64,000 nt of DNA, taken from positions 16,324,001 to 16,388,000 of the forward strand of contig CM029114.1 of assembly GCA_016859345.1 (NCBI GenBank). Reading direction: 5' to 3'. This document shows, in pieces, positions 13,149 through 26,729 of the stretch (position 1 is its first letter; each line of letters opens with the position of its first letter). This DNA comes from Istiophorus platypterus (Eukaryota > Chordata > Actinopteri > Istiophoriformes > Istiophoridae). The notes under the pieces were generated by a model. It was given only the letters and a program-made list of their open reading frames with translations, was not told the origin of the DNA and ran no database searches. The position numbers and the translations under genes were made by a program.

Positions 13149-14527
13149 CTTCGTGTATATCTGTGTGTTTTGAATGGGGCTTTTTGTTCCAACGTGACTC
13201 ACCGTGTTCTAGCCACGGTTGGTGCCTGAAGGGAAAGATGGAGGGAGGGTGAACAGCACAGAAGAGAAAGAGTTGATGTGGTTAAGTCATTAGGAGACTT
13301 CATTTTCAGTTGCTATGTCAAGCTTGGGCCTACTTCTCCAATGAATCAATATGCCAAATGCATGCCTGTGGAAGAGCCATAAGCCTCGATCCACCTTCTG
13401 GTTTGCCTGGCTCCAGGTCATTTGAAGTAACTTCCACACATAATCAGTCGAACCAGATGGTGTATGTGATTGCTCACTACTGCCTGTAAATTTGTCAGCA
13501 AAATTTTACTAAGTTAATGCTAATAAAAAAAAATTTGCAATGGTTCTTATGACTCTTAGTGATGTTTCTTAGAAACCACTGTTTGCACGTCGTTTACAAG
13601 TGTTGGAGCATTAACAGATAGGAACTGTCTTGGGGTCCTAAGACCGCAGTTTTTTGTTTTTTTGTTTTTTTTGTTTGTAGTAATATCCATTTAAGTTCTT
13701 GCATATCAGGGTGGGTGCGTCTGATCAATGACTTTGAAAACCCAAAAATCCTGCACATTGTCGATCATTGGCAAACACTGTGCTTGCGCTATATTCAGAA
13801 ACCAGAATTTACCACTTCTTTTCCTGGAGTTTCAAAAAAAATTCTTTCAAAATCTCTTTGACATTTGTAGCTAAGCTAATAAGTTAAAATCTTGCTTCGA
13901 AACACAGTCTTTGTCAACAGTATGTATGTTGAGTGGCTCACTTCATATGTTTATATAAGGATTGTGATTTAAAACAGAACAACTTAATATCATTATTTTT
14001 TTTCAATATTCCTAGTTTTTAGCAGCCTTTAACAAACACTATTCCCAAGAGCGCTGCACTCTTGTGGGATAAACCAAGTCCAAGCCCATTAAAAAGGGGT
14101 TGCAGTCACGTCTGTAATTATGGCAGGACTGAGAGGCCTGGATACTAGAGAAGTGTTTAGACAGCAGATAACAACAAAGAAATTTTGAAAAATACCTTTG
14201 GATGGGAGACGTTGTGAATATTATCAGTATGGGTGGGTTCTATACTGGTAAACTTTAGTGGCATCTGTTGCTATTTTGAATTCTTAAATAGCAATCGTTT
14301 TTTAGCTTTGGCATTTGTTTCCACATTTTCTATTAGAAATTGAAACCTTTGTGATTTTAACAATTTTTACTCTGTTCATTTTGTCAGAAGGGTTGATGAA
14401 AGACATGCCCAATGAGTTACAGAGGTTATGTCAGGACCTCACCTCTCTATATACATGTGTTTAAATGCTGTGAATCAAATGCCCACCACCTGTTTCTTGC
14501 AAATGCATGTGCACACACACTCTCACG

Positions 14528-14529
<2 letters not shown>

Positions 14530-14587
<58 letters not shown>

Positions 14588-14634
14588 CGCACACACACAC
14601 ACACACACCACCACCACCACCACCACCACCACCA
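14530..14634. repeat. compound (AC)n-(ACC)n microsatellite
   Basis: Long AC runs, interrupted by gctcgc near 14585, change abruptly to about nine ACC units at 14607-14633. Confidence 0.97.
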
Positions 14635-15932
14635 GTTTTTCTTAGACACCTCTCCTTTGTTCCTCAGCACTCATTGTCACCCAAGTGTGAAAGAAACCTC
14701 CACTTGAGGCCCACCCATGACCACCACTCTGGAGCTCTCCAGGAGGTGGTCACACACCCGTTGCCCCCATCACCCCTCCACTCCAGCACCGTTTGCCATG
14801 GATGTTTCAAAACCATCTGACCTGGCTGTGCTAACGGGTGGCTATTTTAGGAGAGGGATGGCAAAACCGTCTGCTACTTGCGACGGCCATCGGAAAAAAG
14901 AGGGATTGCTAAGAGGGAATGCTTGCCGGTTGAGCTGGTGAAAAGGGAGTGGGTGGTCCTGCCTGTGTGCATGTGTGTGCAAACATGTCCGTGTGTGTGT
15001 TCAGAGCCAACCATACCAGTGACCAAGTGCAGTGTCGGGGTCATGTGTCATTGGAGGCCATAGGGATTGCTGTTGAAATTGGAGATTTTGTACTCTTGCA
15101 AAACCCAGACAGACGTTGAAGTTCACTCTCTGGCAACTGCTTGTTGCCAGTTTAGCCGTTCACCCACATCGTATCAACATCTTGATTTTATAAAGTCCTA
15201 AATCGGGTGTTACTGTAGGTCAAGCCCCTGCTCATTTTATACGGTGATACCAGTATGCATGGTGATTTGCACAAACTTGCTCATGTGGTTTGTACATGTT
15301 TGATACCGATCATACCCAGCTTATGTAAATTCTTAAATAAATATATGCGTTTAGCTTGGGGCAGTTGGCAGACAAACCACCTTGCCTGTTGCCGCTTTCA
15401 ACAGACACTGCACGTACATAAAATATGCATTTGAGCCCTTTGGGAAAGAGCTCGATCAACAGGTTGAGCAATGGAATATGCCAACAAGTGAGGGTGGCAC
15501 CTCTCTCTCCCTCACTGCATCTGAAACATCATCTCCCTCCCTGGGACTTGACTAATGCAAGTAAGAAAATGTGTGATGGCCAAAGGCATGAGTCATCATG
15601 CTTGACACTTTTAAGTTAATGCAGTAAGTTGAAACACAAGGCATATATATTAAAAGATTATTAAACTTTAGAACTACTCTCTTGTGGCCTATTACATGAT
15701 TCTTGCCAAAACTGATGGTGAACTTTGAGTAGAACTGAATGCTATGACATATTCTACAAAGCTTTCAAGCTCATGATTAGCGTATTTGAAAAAACTCGAT
15801 CTACCCCTGTATAAGTTAATTTGATATTCTTTACATTTGGACTTTGTTGATACTTTGCAATCCTTGAGACTTGCAATAAGATTTTGATCTTTCTCAAAAG
15901 ATGAGGAAATTTTACATTAAACACCCATGCAC

Positions 15933-15934
<2 letters not shown>

Positions 15935-15965
<31 letters not shown>
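15935..15965. repeat. (AC)n microsatellite
   Basis: About 15 AC units. Confidence 0.95.
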
Positions 15966-15967
<2 letters not shown>

Positions 15968-18900
15968 CATGCACATATACTCTGGGGACTGGTCTGTAGA
16001 ATGAGTGGGCCAGTTCCTCCTACTATTTCTCTTAATGTGTCCCTTGTGCTGGAGTTATGGAGCTGCCAGCATTGTTCACTAGATACACTGGACGCTAACA
16101 GCTGTGTGTATTTACCAATGATAAACACACAAGTTGCTGCGGACATTTTAGCCTTGTAACTGCATCTTGGTTATTGTTAACGGTGGGTCTTTTGAACGTA
16201 GCATCTGAGGAGCTGTATTCTAAGTTTGTAGGCGGGAGTTCATGTGGCTTTTTGCCTTTAGCTGTTTTATCCATGAGTGTCTGTGTCTGTTCAGTATCTG
16301 GCAGAAATGCAGCACAGATAAGGCGTGTCTGCATGTTTGCAAATCCTTGACTGGTCCCACTAGACTATGTAAGCAGTTCCTCTGATGAAGCTTCAGGGTG
16401 TGGATTGTAGGCTGTACGACAGGGCCTCCTGAAGCAGCTCTGGGGTCAGGCTCTTCGAAGGGAATAGGCTTTTCCGGTCTTTGGTGGAACCTCAGAAGAA
16501 ATGTTTCCCCCTTTTTTTTCCTTTGATTAGATACATGCTTTCCCGCAGCTCAGATGAGGGATGATGCTTAATTAGAATGTTCAATAACGAATGAGGACTG
16601 CTGCTAAAAATAACAGATGAAGCTCCTACAATCATAAATAGGAAACATATATTAAAATGCTGCAAGATCAGGATGATGCTTCTCCCTTCTGTTCCCTCTT
16701 TATTTCATTCAACCTGGGCTTCCTGTGACATTTCCAAGCAGTTTACAATTTGCTTTGTTCAGAGCAGTTAATAATTTGGTGGAGGGATTTGAAGGAATTT
16801 TGTGGTTTCCCAAAACGGTGCCTTGGGAATGAACCTCACACAACCACTCAACACAGATTCTTCAGACATGACTAAGAGCGATATCAACACACACCAGATA
16901 AGGTACTGAAAACTGCTGCAATTAAAGAGGGCTTATTTAAAAAAAAAAAAAAAAATCTCAAAATTGTATTTCTATCATTCGGCTTTCTAGGAGCAAACAG
17001 GAAAACTAAGTCTTCTACTGGCAGACAGCAGCATGTAACATATAGAACCTCTTACACAATGACCTAACTTGTCAAAGTGTTCTGTGAGAGCAGCATATTT
17101 TATATGCAAAGATTGTCTCATTATCCTGAGTATGTGTTTGTGTGTGTGTGTGCGTGACAGTCACATCATCAAAGAGGCTGAACTAAACAAGGTTATTTCG
17201 ATCATTTACACATTTCTTTTCTGCACTGAGTTCAGGGGAAATGTCTCTTTACCTGTCACTTTGCATGATGAATGGAGGCCTTACCTCTGCTTTACATAGC
17301 AGCTGAAGCCTGATATCACGCTTTCTCTTTTCCAGAACTCAATGACCTTCCTGGTTCTTCCTCAAAAATGCTTGAGTGTGTGTGTGTGTGAGAGACAAGA
17401 GAGAAGGAGAGATCCTGGAAATGATTCTTGAGTTGTTCCATCAGTATTTTTGGCCATATTTTGTGACTATTGATTGTAAATGGAAAATGTATAGCTGCAT
17501 GTGACACCTGCATTGAAGCAAAAGACTCGATCATACTTGTCATTGCACTGTATTTATTAGGAACGTGGTACAGACATTTTAACCTTTGGTAGCCACAGCA
17601 ACCAAAGAACCGACATATAAACATGCAGAATTGAAGGTGAGCTGGCCACAAAAATCAGGTGTGCCAAATTTTCTGGGAAATATTGTCAGGTTGGGAATAT
17701 TTTGCACTTTTATTATCCTCAGATAATGATTAAAACTAACAATGAGTGGATGTTACTATAAAGTGTTTACTTCAAAGCTAAAGCCTGACACGGTTTATTT
17801 CCCTGTGCCAAAGACCTCCATAATTGTCCACAAACTATTAAAAATACATCAATAGGCCACACATTTGGACTGAGTGACACATTCCTTCATCACACAGAAT
17901 AGAATTAATATAATTTGAGTTAATTCTTACTAGAGAACCAAATGTATATTCTTCCATGAAATTGGTCCCCAAGAAACGCACTATTTACTCCTGTATGTCT
18001 ACTAAAAAGTACAATGCTCAGCTGTATGAGGAACTTACTTGTTAGCTTTTTCTTTTTTTTTTTTTTTTTTTAAAGATATTTAGTAGGAACCAAATACCAA
18101 AAGAACCAATGGGTATGGGACAAAGAGCCACAAACATGGTAGGCAGGTCAAAAAAATATAGAAAGACCATTTAATACATTATTAGGTCTGTCTTTTCATG
18201 GGGTTCATTAACAACTGGAAAGATGTATAATAACACCAGTGTTATCATTGACATACCAGACCATGGTTGTGTGTGAGCATACATTTATAAAATGCAGAAA
18301 ATAATCTGAATACGAAGCAACTGAGACATTTTCATCCTGTTAAGTTAAAATTAAAAGTTATGCAGTATAGTTTTTTGCACACAGATGACAACGTGTTTAT
18401 ATTTTGAAGACAGTCTTTATTCAACATATTACACATAATGAGTATACATAATCCAGGAATAAACACTTTACAAACCCTGCTTCACTCGAGGATTTTTTTT
18501 AATTCTTGAAAGCAGACATCACTAAAGGGAAAGTCATCTCTGCAGCCATCTATCTTTCCATCTGCCTTTACATCCCTCGATCTGTCTTCTTGCTACTTTG
18601 ATTAATTCCACAATTAGCCATGGCTACATACAGGCCATCGATTCAAAGCTTCTTTACTTTTTTTTTATGCAGCCATCAGCACTGAACCAGACAATTGGCC
18701 CTTTTCATATCTCCACAGTGGATGAACCCACTAACCTTGTGTTAGTGAACACTACTCTAATTTAAAGTGCCCTGGGTAGACTGTGGCCAGCTGCCTGGGG
18801 GCATTGCCTCTCAATGACGCTACCTTGTGACGAGACGGCTGGGTTTTACAATGAGACACACACACATACCCTCACACATTTCAGCTCAATTTTATTTCAC

Positions 18901-21276
18901 CCTTTTGGTTACACTTTGCCAGCCTGTTTCAGCTATCAACCAAATCGAATAAGGGATGTCCAGCAGTAAACTTTTATAAGTCATCTCCTTTTCTTCTTCC
19001 TGGCCTCCATCCTACTGAATTCTAAGGGATACCTTTTCACTGGTGATGGAATAGTTTGCTTTATTAGCCATTTTACCACCTGCAGAAGCATTTTAACTAC
19101 CTGCCTATGAAACCCAGAATGCAATGTAAAATATATGGAACAAGTTACTCTTATTAGGCTCCAAAACTGTTGTAGAGGTTTCATTGAAAACATCATTACA
19201 GCTGGAATATTAGTCTTATCACTGACACAGAGAGAAGGTAAGGTATGAGCAGTTTTGTTGATGAGACTGTCTTGTGTCAAGAAACTATCTCATAAAGTTA
19301 CGAGACAGGCTACTTTGTGCACCAACATACAGATATTATCATTATTATGGCAGTTAAATGATACGAATTAATCAGCAAGACACTAAAAAGAGATCGGTAA
19401 ATGAGATACATCAGGATAGGACTTCTGTCACACGAATATTTGCATTTAACTTTGCATGACTAGAAAGCATGTATTGGTAGCATACATCTCTTTGATGTAT
19501 GGCGGGGGTTAATGCATGAAATACAAACCAACCAAAAAGAAGTCTTTTGCACTTCCCTCCCTCTGGTTAATGCCACTCTCCCCAGGCTAAGCAGCTGATT
19601 TATTGACAACATGCCGCCTCAGTTGAATGTTTTAAAGCAGGGGATTTTTTAGCTCAAACACTTTATGGGCTTTGAACCACGAGACACAGCGTGGCGAACG
19701 CGATGGAGACCTCATGACTGCCGACAGACAGGACAGGCGGGGAGGCACAGTCTCCCCCATCAGCTCTCTCTGTGGGACGCTTTTGTCTGATAACAGGTCA
19801 TGCACCACACCCGATTTAAGTCATGTGCTCCTCGTTGCATGACGAGCAACACAAGACAACAGGGATGTGTTCAGTTGTGTATGCGTTCATTTGAGCTAGG
19901 GAGAGTGTACACGTTGACATCTGTGGCTGGGTACATTTGGTGCTCATCTTCATAGGAGAAACATATGTTTGTTGTTTAGATCCATATCCTTTTCTTGCAT
20001 CTGTTTGTTGGTGTGTTTAAATGCGTGATTCTTTGCTGCATAGCCAAAGTACAAAAGTATGTGCTGGGATGGAAGAGAGGTTTTGTGTCCATGTGAGTGG
20101 GTGTGGAGGGTCTGGGGCAAGGCCTTTTAGTACTTTAAGACCTTAACTCTGCTCCAGAGACTCGACTCCACACCCACGCCTCGTTATATTACATTACAAT
20201 TACATCACATTAACATTCCTGGGATTAATGTAGACACAAGCCTTATAGCTACTCATGCACCTATATAGTATATTACTTCTGGGAGATGCATGTGTAGAGC
20301 CAGCACAAAAACTGTTTGTCAGCCCTCATGTGAGTGCTAAATATGGTTATGTCCAGATACAGATCAGCTATAAAAGGGAATGACAGCCATGTTCTATAAT
20401 TGAAGGCGCTACATGAAATAATTAGCCACTACCAAATTTGAAAGCAAATTCCTTTCGATTTGTACATATAACAACCACACTGGACTTGTAGTTGGCTTTA
20501 ATGGTTTCTCAAAAACCTCAGAGTGACATTTACTCCTCTGTACACTTACCGCCGGTCTGATATGTGTTTTATGTTTTTCTATTAAGGGTACCAGTGAGAA
20601 TGATGTGCCACGCAAACATTTTTTAGTTTCTTATTGTCTGAAGGCCCTGATAAAATCCAGAACAGATCCAGACATGGTCAACTATCCAGATATTTGCCGT
20701 GTGTCATGTAGGGTCCGGGGCAAGACTTTTTGGCGAAGACGCTGTTCCTCTTCATGGACCCTAGTGGATCCTTGCCAAGCTCAGTTTGAGCTTTGGCCTC
20801 AAAACATAACGTAATTTGTTTACAGCCTTGTCATACAAATATTTTAAGATGTTAACATGAACATGAACATCAACTTTTCCAGAACTTAAAAGATTACTCC
20901 ACTGACTTAGAAGTGTTTTCCTATAACAATGTTGCACTTACAATGTAGAGGTTTTTTTTTTAAAAACTAACTTCTTTCGACTCATTGTTAGGGATGTGAG
21001 AAAAACCAATGACTGTACCTTTAGGGAGATTTGTTGGCATATGGTTCAGTGACGTTTATCTGGTAGTTCCTCATATAAATGTTGATGCCCTGTTGTAATC
21101 CAGTACATATAACACAAATTGTTCCCCTAAGTAGTCAGTACCAAACACTTCCTGTATGAATCTAGCTACAAAAGCCTTTTACTCCATAATTAACCTCACA
21201 CTTCATGTGAGCTATGAAAAACAACCCATGATGCCCTGTAATTAATTATTTTTGTTTAAATTAATATATACACTGC

Positions 21277-21395
21277 GTGTCAAATGTTTTAGAACATCCC
21301 CCTTTTTCCAGGTTGTATTGAAATTTAATCAGTTCAAACCCTGCAAATAGGTTAAATGCCATTAAGGTAAAAAGAAATAAAAATAAATAAAAATA

Positions 21396-21446
<51 letters not shown>

Positions 21447-21935
21447 TCAGAAAAATATAAAAGATCGTGTAAAATTCACAGAAAAAAGGCCTTTTCAGTG
21501 ATTAAGAAATTAGTTCACTTACAACCTTCCTGCAGCAGAGGAAGTACAATTAAGTCTTGCAAACAATTCCTTTAGATGTCTCAACTTTTGTTGACTTACA
21601 AATACACTGATGGTACAAAGACAGTTTTGGAACAACTACACTCACTGGTGCATTATCAGGTAAATACGGTCCTGCAGGAAGTAGCACTGTATATTGATAT
21701 CAGGATGGTGACAAAAAAGACAGGTAACAAAGGAAGACACACTAGTTGGTCGGGGTTCGTCCTTCAGCACAATAATGACCCAAAACATTGGAGGAAAAAA
21801 ATGAGACGGTGGCGTCAAAAGAAAGAAGAGCAGCCCATTCTCCAGACATAAACCCCTTGGAGCTGGTTTGGGATGAACTAGCGGCTAGATGAGTCAAAAA
21901 TTCTGATTAAATTAACGATTTAAAATTCCATGACT
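21277..21935 (+). mobile_element. fragment of a second Tc1-like transposon
   Basis: The left end resembles a Tc1-type terminus (gcgtgtcaaatgttttagaac). A frame at 21576-21851 contains LQHNNDPKHW, a degraded form of the DNDPKH block around the second catalytic aspartate, followed by QKKEEQPILQT. Continuing sequence reads as SPDINPLELVWDEL in a shifted frame, the Tc1 motif around the third acidic residue. An (AT)n tract (21400-21446) sits inside the element. Most of the N-terminal DNA-binding half is missing or unrecognisable. Confidence 0.75.
21400..21446. repeat. (AT)n microsatellite inside the Tc1 fragment
   Basis: About 23 TA units follow an AAATAAATAA run. The tract is self-complementary. 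Confidence 0.95.
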
Positions 21936-21939
21936 CCCG

Positions 21940-22125
21940 GATGCACTGGTAGCTCAATTGGTGAAGGACATAATTTATATCAAGGCTGAGTCTTTGCCAC
22001 AGCAACCTTGGTTCCTGTCAGCCTCTTGCTGCGTGTCATCCCCTCTCTCTCCTGCCTTTCTTGTCAATAAATGTCCCAGTATAAATTAAAAAAATAAATT
22101 AAAAAAAAAAAAAAAATCCTTCTAA
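21940..22125 (+). mobile_element. tRNA-derived SINE
   Basis: The head has a Pol III A-box-like tagctcaattgg (21950-21961) followed by a degraded B box (ttggttcctgtc). The body ends in the ttgctgcgtgtcatcccctc / tctctcctgcctttc motif shared by a common teleost SINE, and the tail is an A-rich simple repeat. It lies directly after the Tc1 fragment, so one may have inserted beside the other. Confidence 0.75.
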
Positions 22126-25100
22126 AGTACTGGTCTAATAATGCTACACTCACTTTTATTGTGGTATTATGTGTGTACATATATATGTGTACTTGTTTTT
22201 TGTCTCTGTGTGTATTGGTTTATGGTTGTGCACATATGCTTCATTATGTCTTCCAGTATTGCATGCAGCTGCATGCCTACATACTGTACACATTTAAGCT
22301 ATCTGCTGGTGTGTTTCTGTATTATCCTGTGTGTCAGGGGCTTGGGCAGTAACTCACGCTGACTGCGAGCCGAGGCCCCTGGCAGGGAAAGCTGCTGGTC
22401 TGGCAGGTCTCAGCAGGGCTCTAAAGCAACTCTGCAGCTCAGTTTCGCTCGGCTGGTGGTTGCAGGCCTGTCTCCGTGACACACTGAAGAGGTATTCAAG
22501 AGAACTCCTTACTGGGAGGCCTCCAGCATGAAAACAGGACAATGTCATTATGACTTACTGTTGGCAGGTAAGCTCCACGAGCCATTGAGCTGAAAAGAGG
22601 GATGGACATTTTTGCCAGCTGATTTGTACAGTGTTTGCAATTTTTGCATGATGTACAGTTGCAAGAGTACTGTTGCGGTTCCTGCAGGCCTGCAATGTCT
22701 GCCTAAAAGAACAGGCAGCAGTGTGGCACCTCTCAAATCTTAAATCAAACTCTAACACTTGCTGTGTAACAGTTTCCAAGCAGCAGCTTTTTGTCTAAAA
22801 AAAAAAATAAATCAGGGATGGATGGAGCTCATCTAAACAACTTCATCAGCTGAGGAGGGCTACGAAATTTTGTTGAAAGTTTCAGAAGCAACAAGGAATA
22901 AACAGTTTTCACATATGGAATACTCCATAAGAATTTTTGTAATTTTCTTAATTAATTTGCTCTTTTACCATAGATTGGGTAGCGTTTCTTACCACAATAT
23001 CCACAAGTAGCCAGCGGGAAACAGCTTTATCTAGGGCCATCAAAGAGGAACTGAGCAAATCCAAAAAGGTATATTTTACGCATGTAGAAAAAAAGCAAGT
23101 TAAGATGTTATTTAACAAGCTGTTAACCTATGCAATGAAGATGTTCCCTGACTAACAACTGCTGCGCTCACTGGCTGAATGTAGTATCTCAAAGTTACTG
23201 GCTTTGCACAGTTACAAGAGTCAGAAATATAGCAAATGATTCTTGGATGTCCTTTGCTAATTAGTGAGATAAAACATACAGATTAAAAGACTTTTGATGC
23301 TGTTGAAAGTATTTTTTTTTCTTTTCTTTTGTGACAGACTAGCTTCCCCTCAATACATCTATCAGTGTACTAAGGTAAACATGTCCCTGACTAGTCTGTT
23401 TACTGAACGCAAAGCAATGAAACTAAAGCCTATTGAGCATGTTACCCAAAACAGTGGATTATTTCTTTAAAAATGGCCCACATTCCCACTCTGACTTATT
23501 TTGTCATGTTCTGTTTACTATATAATTGCAGTACCTGAATTTTAAGTTTCCTGTGAGCACTGCAGAAACAGCTGGGCCTATTTTTTTCTTAAATGTTATA
23601 AAGCACTAATGAATAGGCTTATTGTAACATTCATAACTCTCAGTCATCTGGCTGCCACTGGACCTGAATATGAATTGTATGGATATTCTATACACCCGCC
23701 TCAAACTTCCTTAATTCCTCATGGGAGAAGAGAAACAGTTAATCATTGTATTCTTGATAATTCTTAAATTTCAACATCACATTTATAGATTGTTACTAAA
23801 TTTTTTAAATGTAATGCTCATCTTAATCTTATTCCTTTACAGTCAGACTAGTAAGATCCTAATCCTAAAATGTTGTATGTGAAACTAAGCTCAGGCAGGC
23901 AGCAAAGCGGCTGCCTCTGTGGCCACGCACAGGGCAAACACAGCTTAAGGAGGAGAAGAAAGATGAGAAGGGAGGAGAAAGAGTGAATGAAATAAGGACA
24001 TGCAGATAGGTAAAGTGGGTGAGGGGATAAAGCTGTAGGAGAGTGAAAAGACAAAAGAGGGGGTAAGTGGGATGGGATAAAGGAGAAATGGGGTGCAGAG
24101 GCGGGACTGTAGAGCACCGAGAAAGAGGTAATGGCCTGGACTCTGACCCAGATTTTAAATATGGTCTCTGACAACCTGATCTGACCATGCTGCTGTGTGG
24201 TCTTCCTTTCTTTCCATTCGTTATGGATACATGACGACCACGCCGCCTCTCCTCTCAGCACTGTGCAGTCACTTGACAAGTCAGATTACATTCATTTAAT
24301 GCAATATTAAAATGACAACAAGCTCCTGGTCAGAGCGTCACAAGATTCTTTCGCAGTGTTTTCAAAAACTACATTGCTCTTTTTAGCATGCGCACGCACT
24401 CATCAAACCCCGATGACACCAGAGACAGGGCCTGGAAATGTAGGTCCGTGTAATTGCATTATGTGGTATCTAGGTGCTTTACAACAGAGTTTTTCTGATA
24501 CTGAAGTGTTATGAATAGAAACATTTTTCATGAAGGCTGAAAAATTGCGTAATTCAAAGAAGTAGGCAGAAAATTTCTCTGTGTACCAGGAGGAGAACAC
24601 TGGGCGCAAGCTGAAATCTTTGGCAGGGGTTGTTGGCATTTGTCTTTTGCTTTTGCTTGTTTGTTGGCAATGCCTTATGCCTGTTTGGTTATTTTATGGC
24701 CAAGCAGGAGCTATAACTAAGCCAATTCCTTTAGAGGAAGAAATCAAGATTTTTAGTGTTTGGCAGGGTTAATGGGATTATTTTTTATAATAGAAGCCCT
24801 ATCACTATAGTCTGTTGTAAAGCTACAATTATGATTATTATTCCACTCAAGTCTAAAGGAGGATGGGCATGTCTCTACATTTCTAGACCTTTAAGGATGG
24901 CAAAGTGTCGGTGTACATTTCTTAAATTTATATCCTGCCTGCCTGAATAAACATGAGCATACACACACACACACAAACACACACACATACACACACACCC
25001 CCGGTGCTGTGTGTTGAGATCATTGGGAGTTAGATGACAGATACTGCATGCTTGGACCTAAATTAAGCCCACTGCTTCATCAAAAACATCCTGCCTTCCT

Positions 25101-25769
25101 GCCTGGACCGAAACTGTAGTGACTTCTCATTGGCTGCGCAGGTAAAACAGTGGGGAATAGGACTCAAGATTCAGTAACATTTTCTGGGACTAATAAAACC
25201 AAGGGACTAATAACACCAAACAATTTTTTACAGCTATTCTGAAAAGGGGTGAAACTTGTTTTTGTTTTTTTGTTTTTAAGTAAAAGAATACCTCTTACAG
25301 GTGATTATAAATATTACCCTGGACTCTGGTTCCATATTAGGGAGGGAACTGTACCACATGGCAAGTTCCTTAAACAAGGTTCACTGTATAGATATTATAT
25401 TGTAAATGATTGCGGAAGGCTTAGGCTATTCATGCAGAAGCACGTATATCCACACAAATAACGGATGTGAAATGCTGAGGTACTTATCGAAATACTTTTC
25501 TGTATTTCTGTATTTTCAACATATGAACTTTTCAATGCCATCATAAGCCTGTACTTTGAAGGGACGGGGGAAAAAAAGAGGTTTTACACGCAAAATATAC
25601 AACAAGCATATAACACATGATGCATGTATGAGTTCATAAACTTACACACTATATATTTAGAGTGGCTACATCATTAAAAGAACTTCTTCTGGGATACTGA
25701 ATAAATAATTTTCAATCCTAAAAGGCATCAGCTTTCAGGTTGAGTGCTTTTTGACAAACAACTACATTT
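22126..25769. other. no gene seen; purine-rich tract at 23.94-24.12 kb
   Basis: A strand-asymmetric purine-rich stretch (about 23944-24115) yields 107- and 143-codon minus-strand frames rich in Ser, Pro and Leu; these are composition artefacts. A GC-richer block at 22340-22540 has an open frame but no recognised motif. Confidence 0.55.
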
Positions 25770-25905
25770 AGGTTTAACACTTTCATACATTTACTTAAAT
25801 GTAGTAAGTTTAAAAGCATGACCTTTACTTTGAATGCGGCATTGTTACACTGTTTTGCTTCCTTTGCTTTGAGGTAAAGGGTTTGAGTACTTCTTTCCAT
25901 ATGCT
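25770..25905 (+). repeat. family F repeat, degraded 3' part
   Basis: The region shows catacatttacttaaatgta, a gcggcattgttacactg block and taaagggtttgagtacttct, aligning with the 3' end of the copy at 12240-12385. Confidence 0.5.
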
Positions 25906-26679
25906 CATTGGAAAAGAGAACATATTCACCTGCATATACACACAATCACAGTATGACCCATATATAGTAACGGAGAGCACAAAAATTGGGTGGGAGCAGG
26001 GAGCATGGGAGGCGAGAGGAACCAGGGGGGAGGAGGGGAGCTCTGCACCACTCTGCTCCAGCTCCACTTCCACTGGTGAACCCGTGGTTGTAAATCTGAG
26101 AGTAGAAGACCATTCCTGACTCCTTTTTTTCTCTCCCTTTTCAGCACTGTACATCTCACTGACAAGAAGTGACTGTCAGTATTTAATATGGACTCATTAT
26201 ATCCTTTTGGCAAATCATAGCCAGATATTAATCTGCTAGACAATTGAGTTCAGAAGGAGAAAACTAAGTGTTTGTTTGCAGATGTTTTGGACTTTTTCAT
26301 AGAAGGTATGAAATTAAACAGATACAGCCTGGCTGACACAACAACAAATGTCACTTTTCATCTCTTCATGTTAACAGACAACTTAATTAGGCTATTCCAC
26401 TGCCTTGACATTCACTTCAGTGAGCAGAGCTACACTACTAAAACGATAATTAAGCCATTTTTACTCTTCCTCATTAAGCATTCACATCTTCTTATTCAAA
26501 TCCACTCCAAAGCTTTCTATGTGACAGTAGCCAGTAAGGAAAAAAAATATGAAAAAACAAAAAAAAATATGAAAGAAACGAGGTGAGAATAGAGAAGAAA
26601 CTCGCTAATGCAGTCAACTTCCAGGAAAATGAGACTGTAACCAGTTAATTATCCTGATGCCTGCAACACGCCACATTCC

Positions 26680-26729
<50 letters not shown>

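Larger units (their letters stand above)
12386..21276. other. no gene seen; microsatellite-rich non-coding DNA
   Basis: Apart from the listed microsatellites I see no exon, tRNA or conserved RNA here. A 99-codon minus-strand frame at 18981-19280 has no recognisable motif. Poly-A and poly-T runs occur near 16940 and 18052. Confidence 0.55.

Noticed and set aside
14190..14215. The string ttggatgggagac, which occurs in 5S rRNA
   Set aside because: Only 13 bases match. The flanks show no other 5S sequence, so no 5S gene or 5S-derived SINE is supported.
22331..22548. GC-richer block with open frames on both strands
   Set aside because: No acceptor-donor pair fits either frame and no motif was recognised. 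It may be conserved non-coding DNA, but that cannot be told from one sequence.
23848..24279. 107- and 143-codon minus-strand frames
   Set aside because: They come from a purine-rich strand that reads as Ser/Pro/Leu on the other strand.
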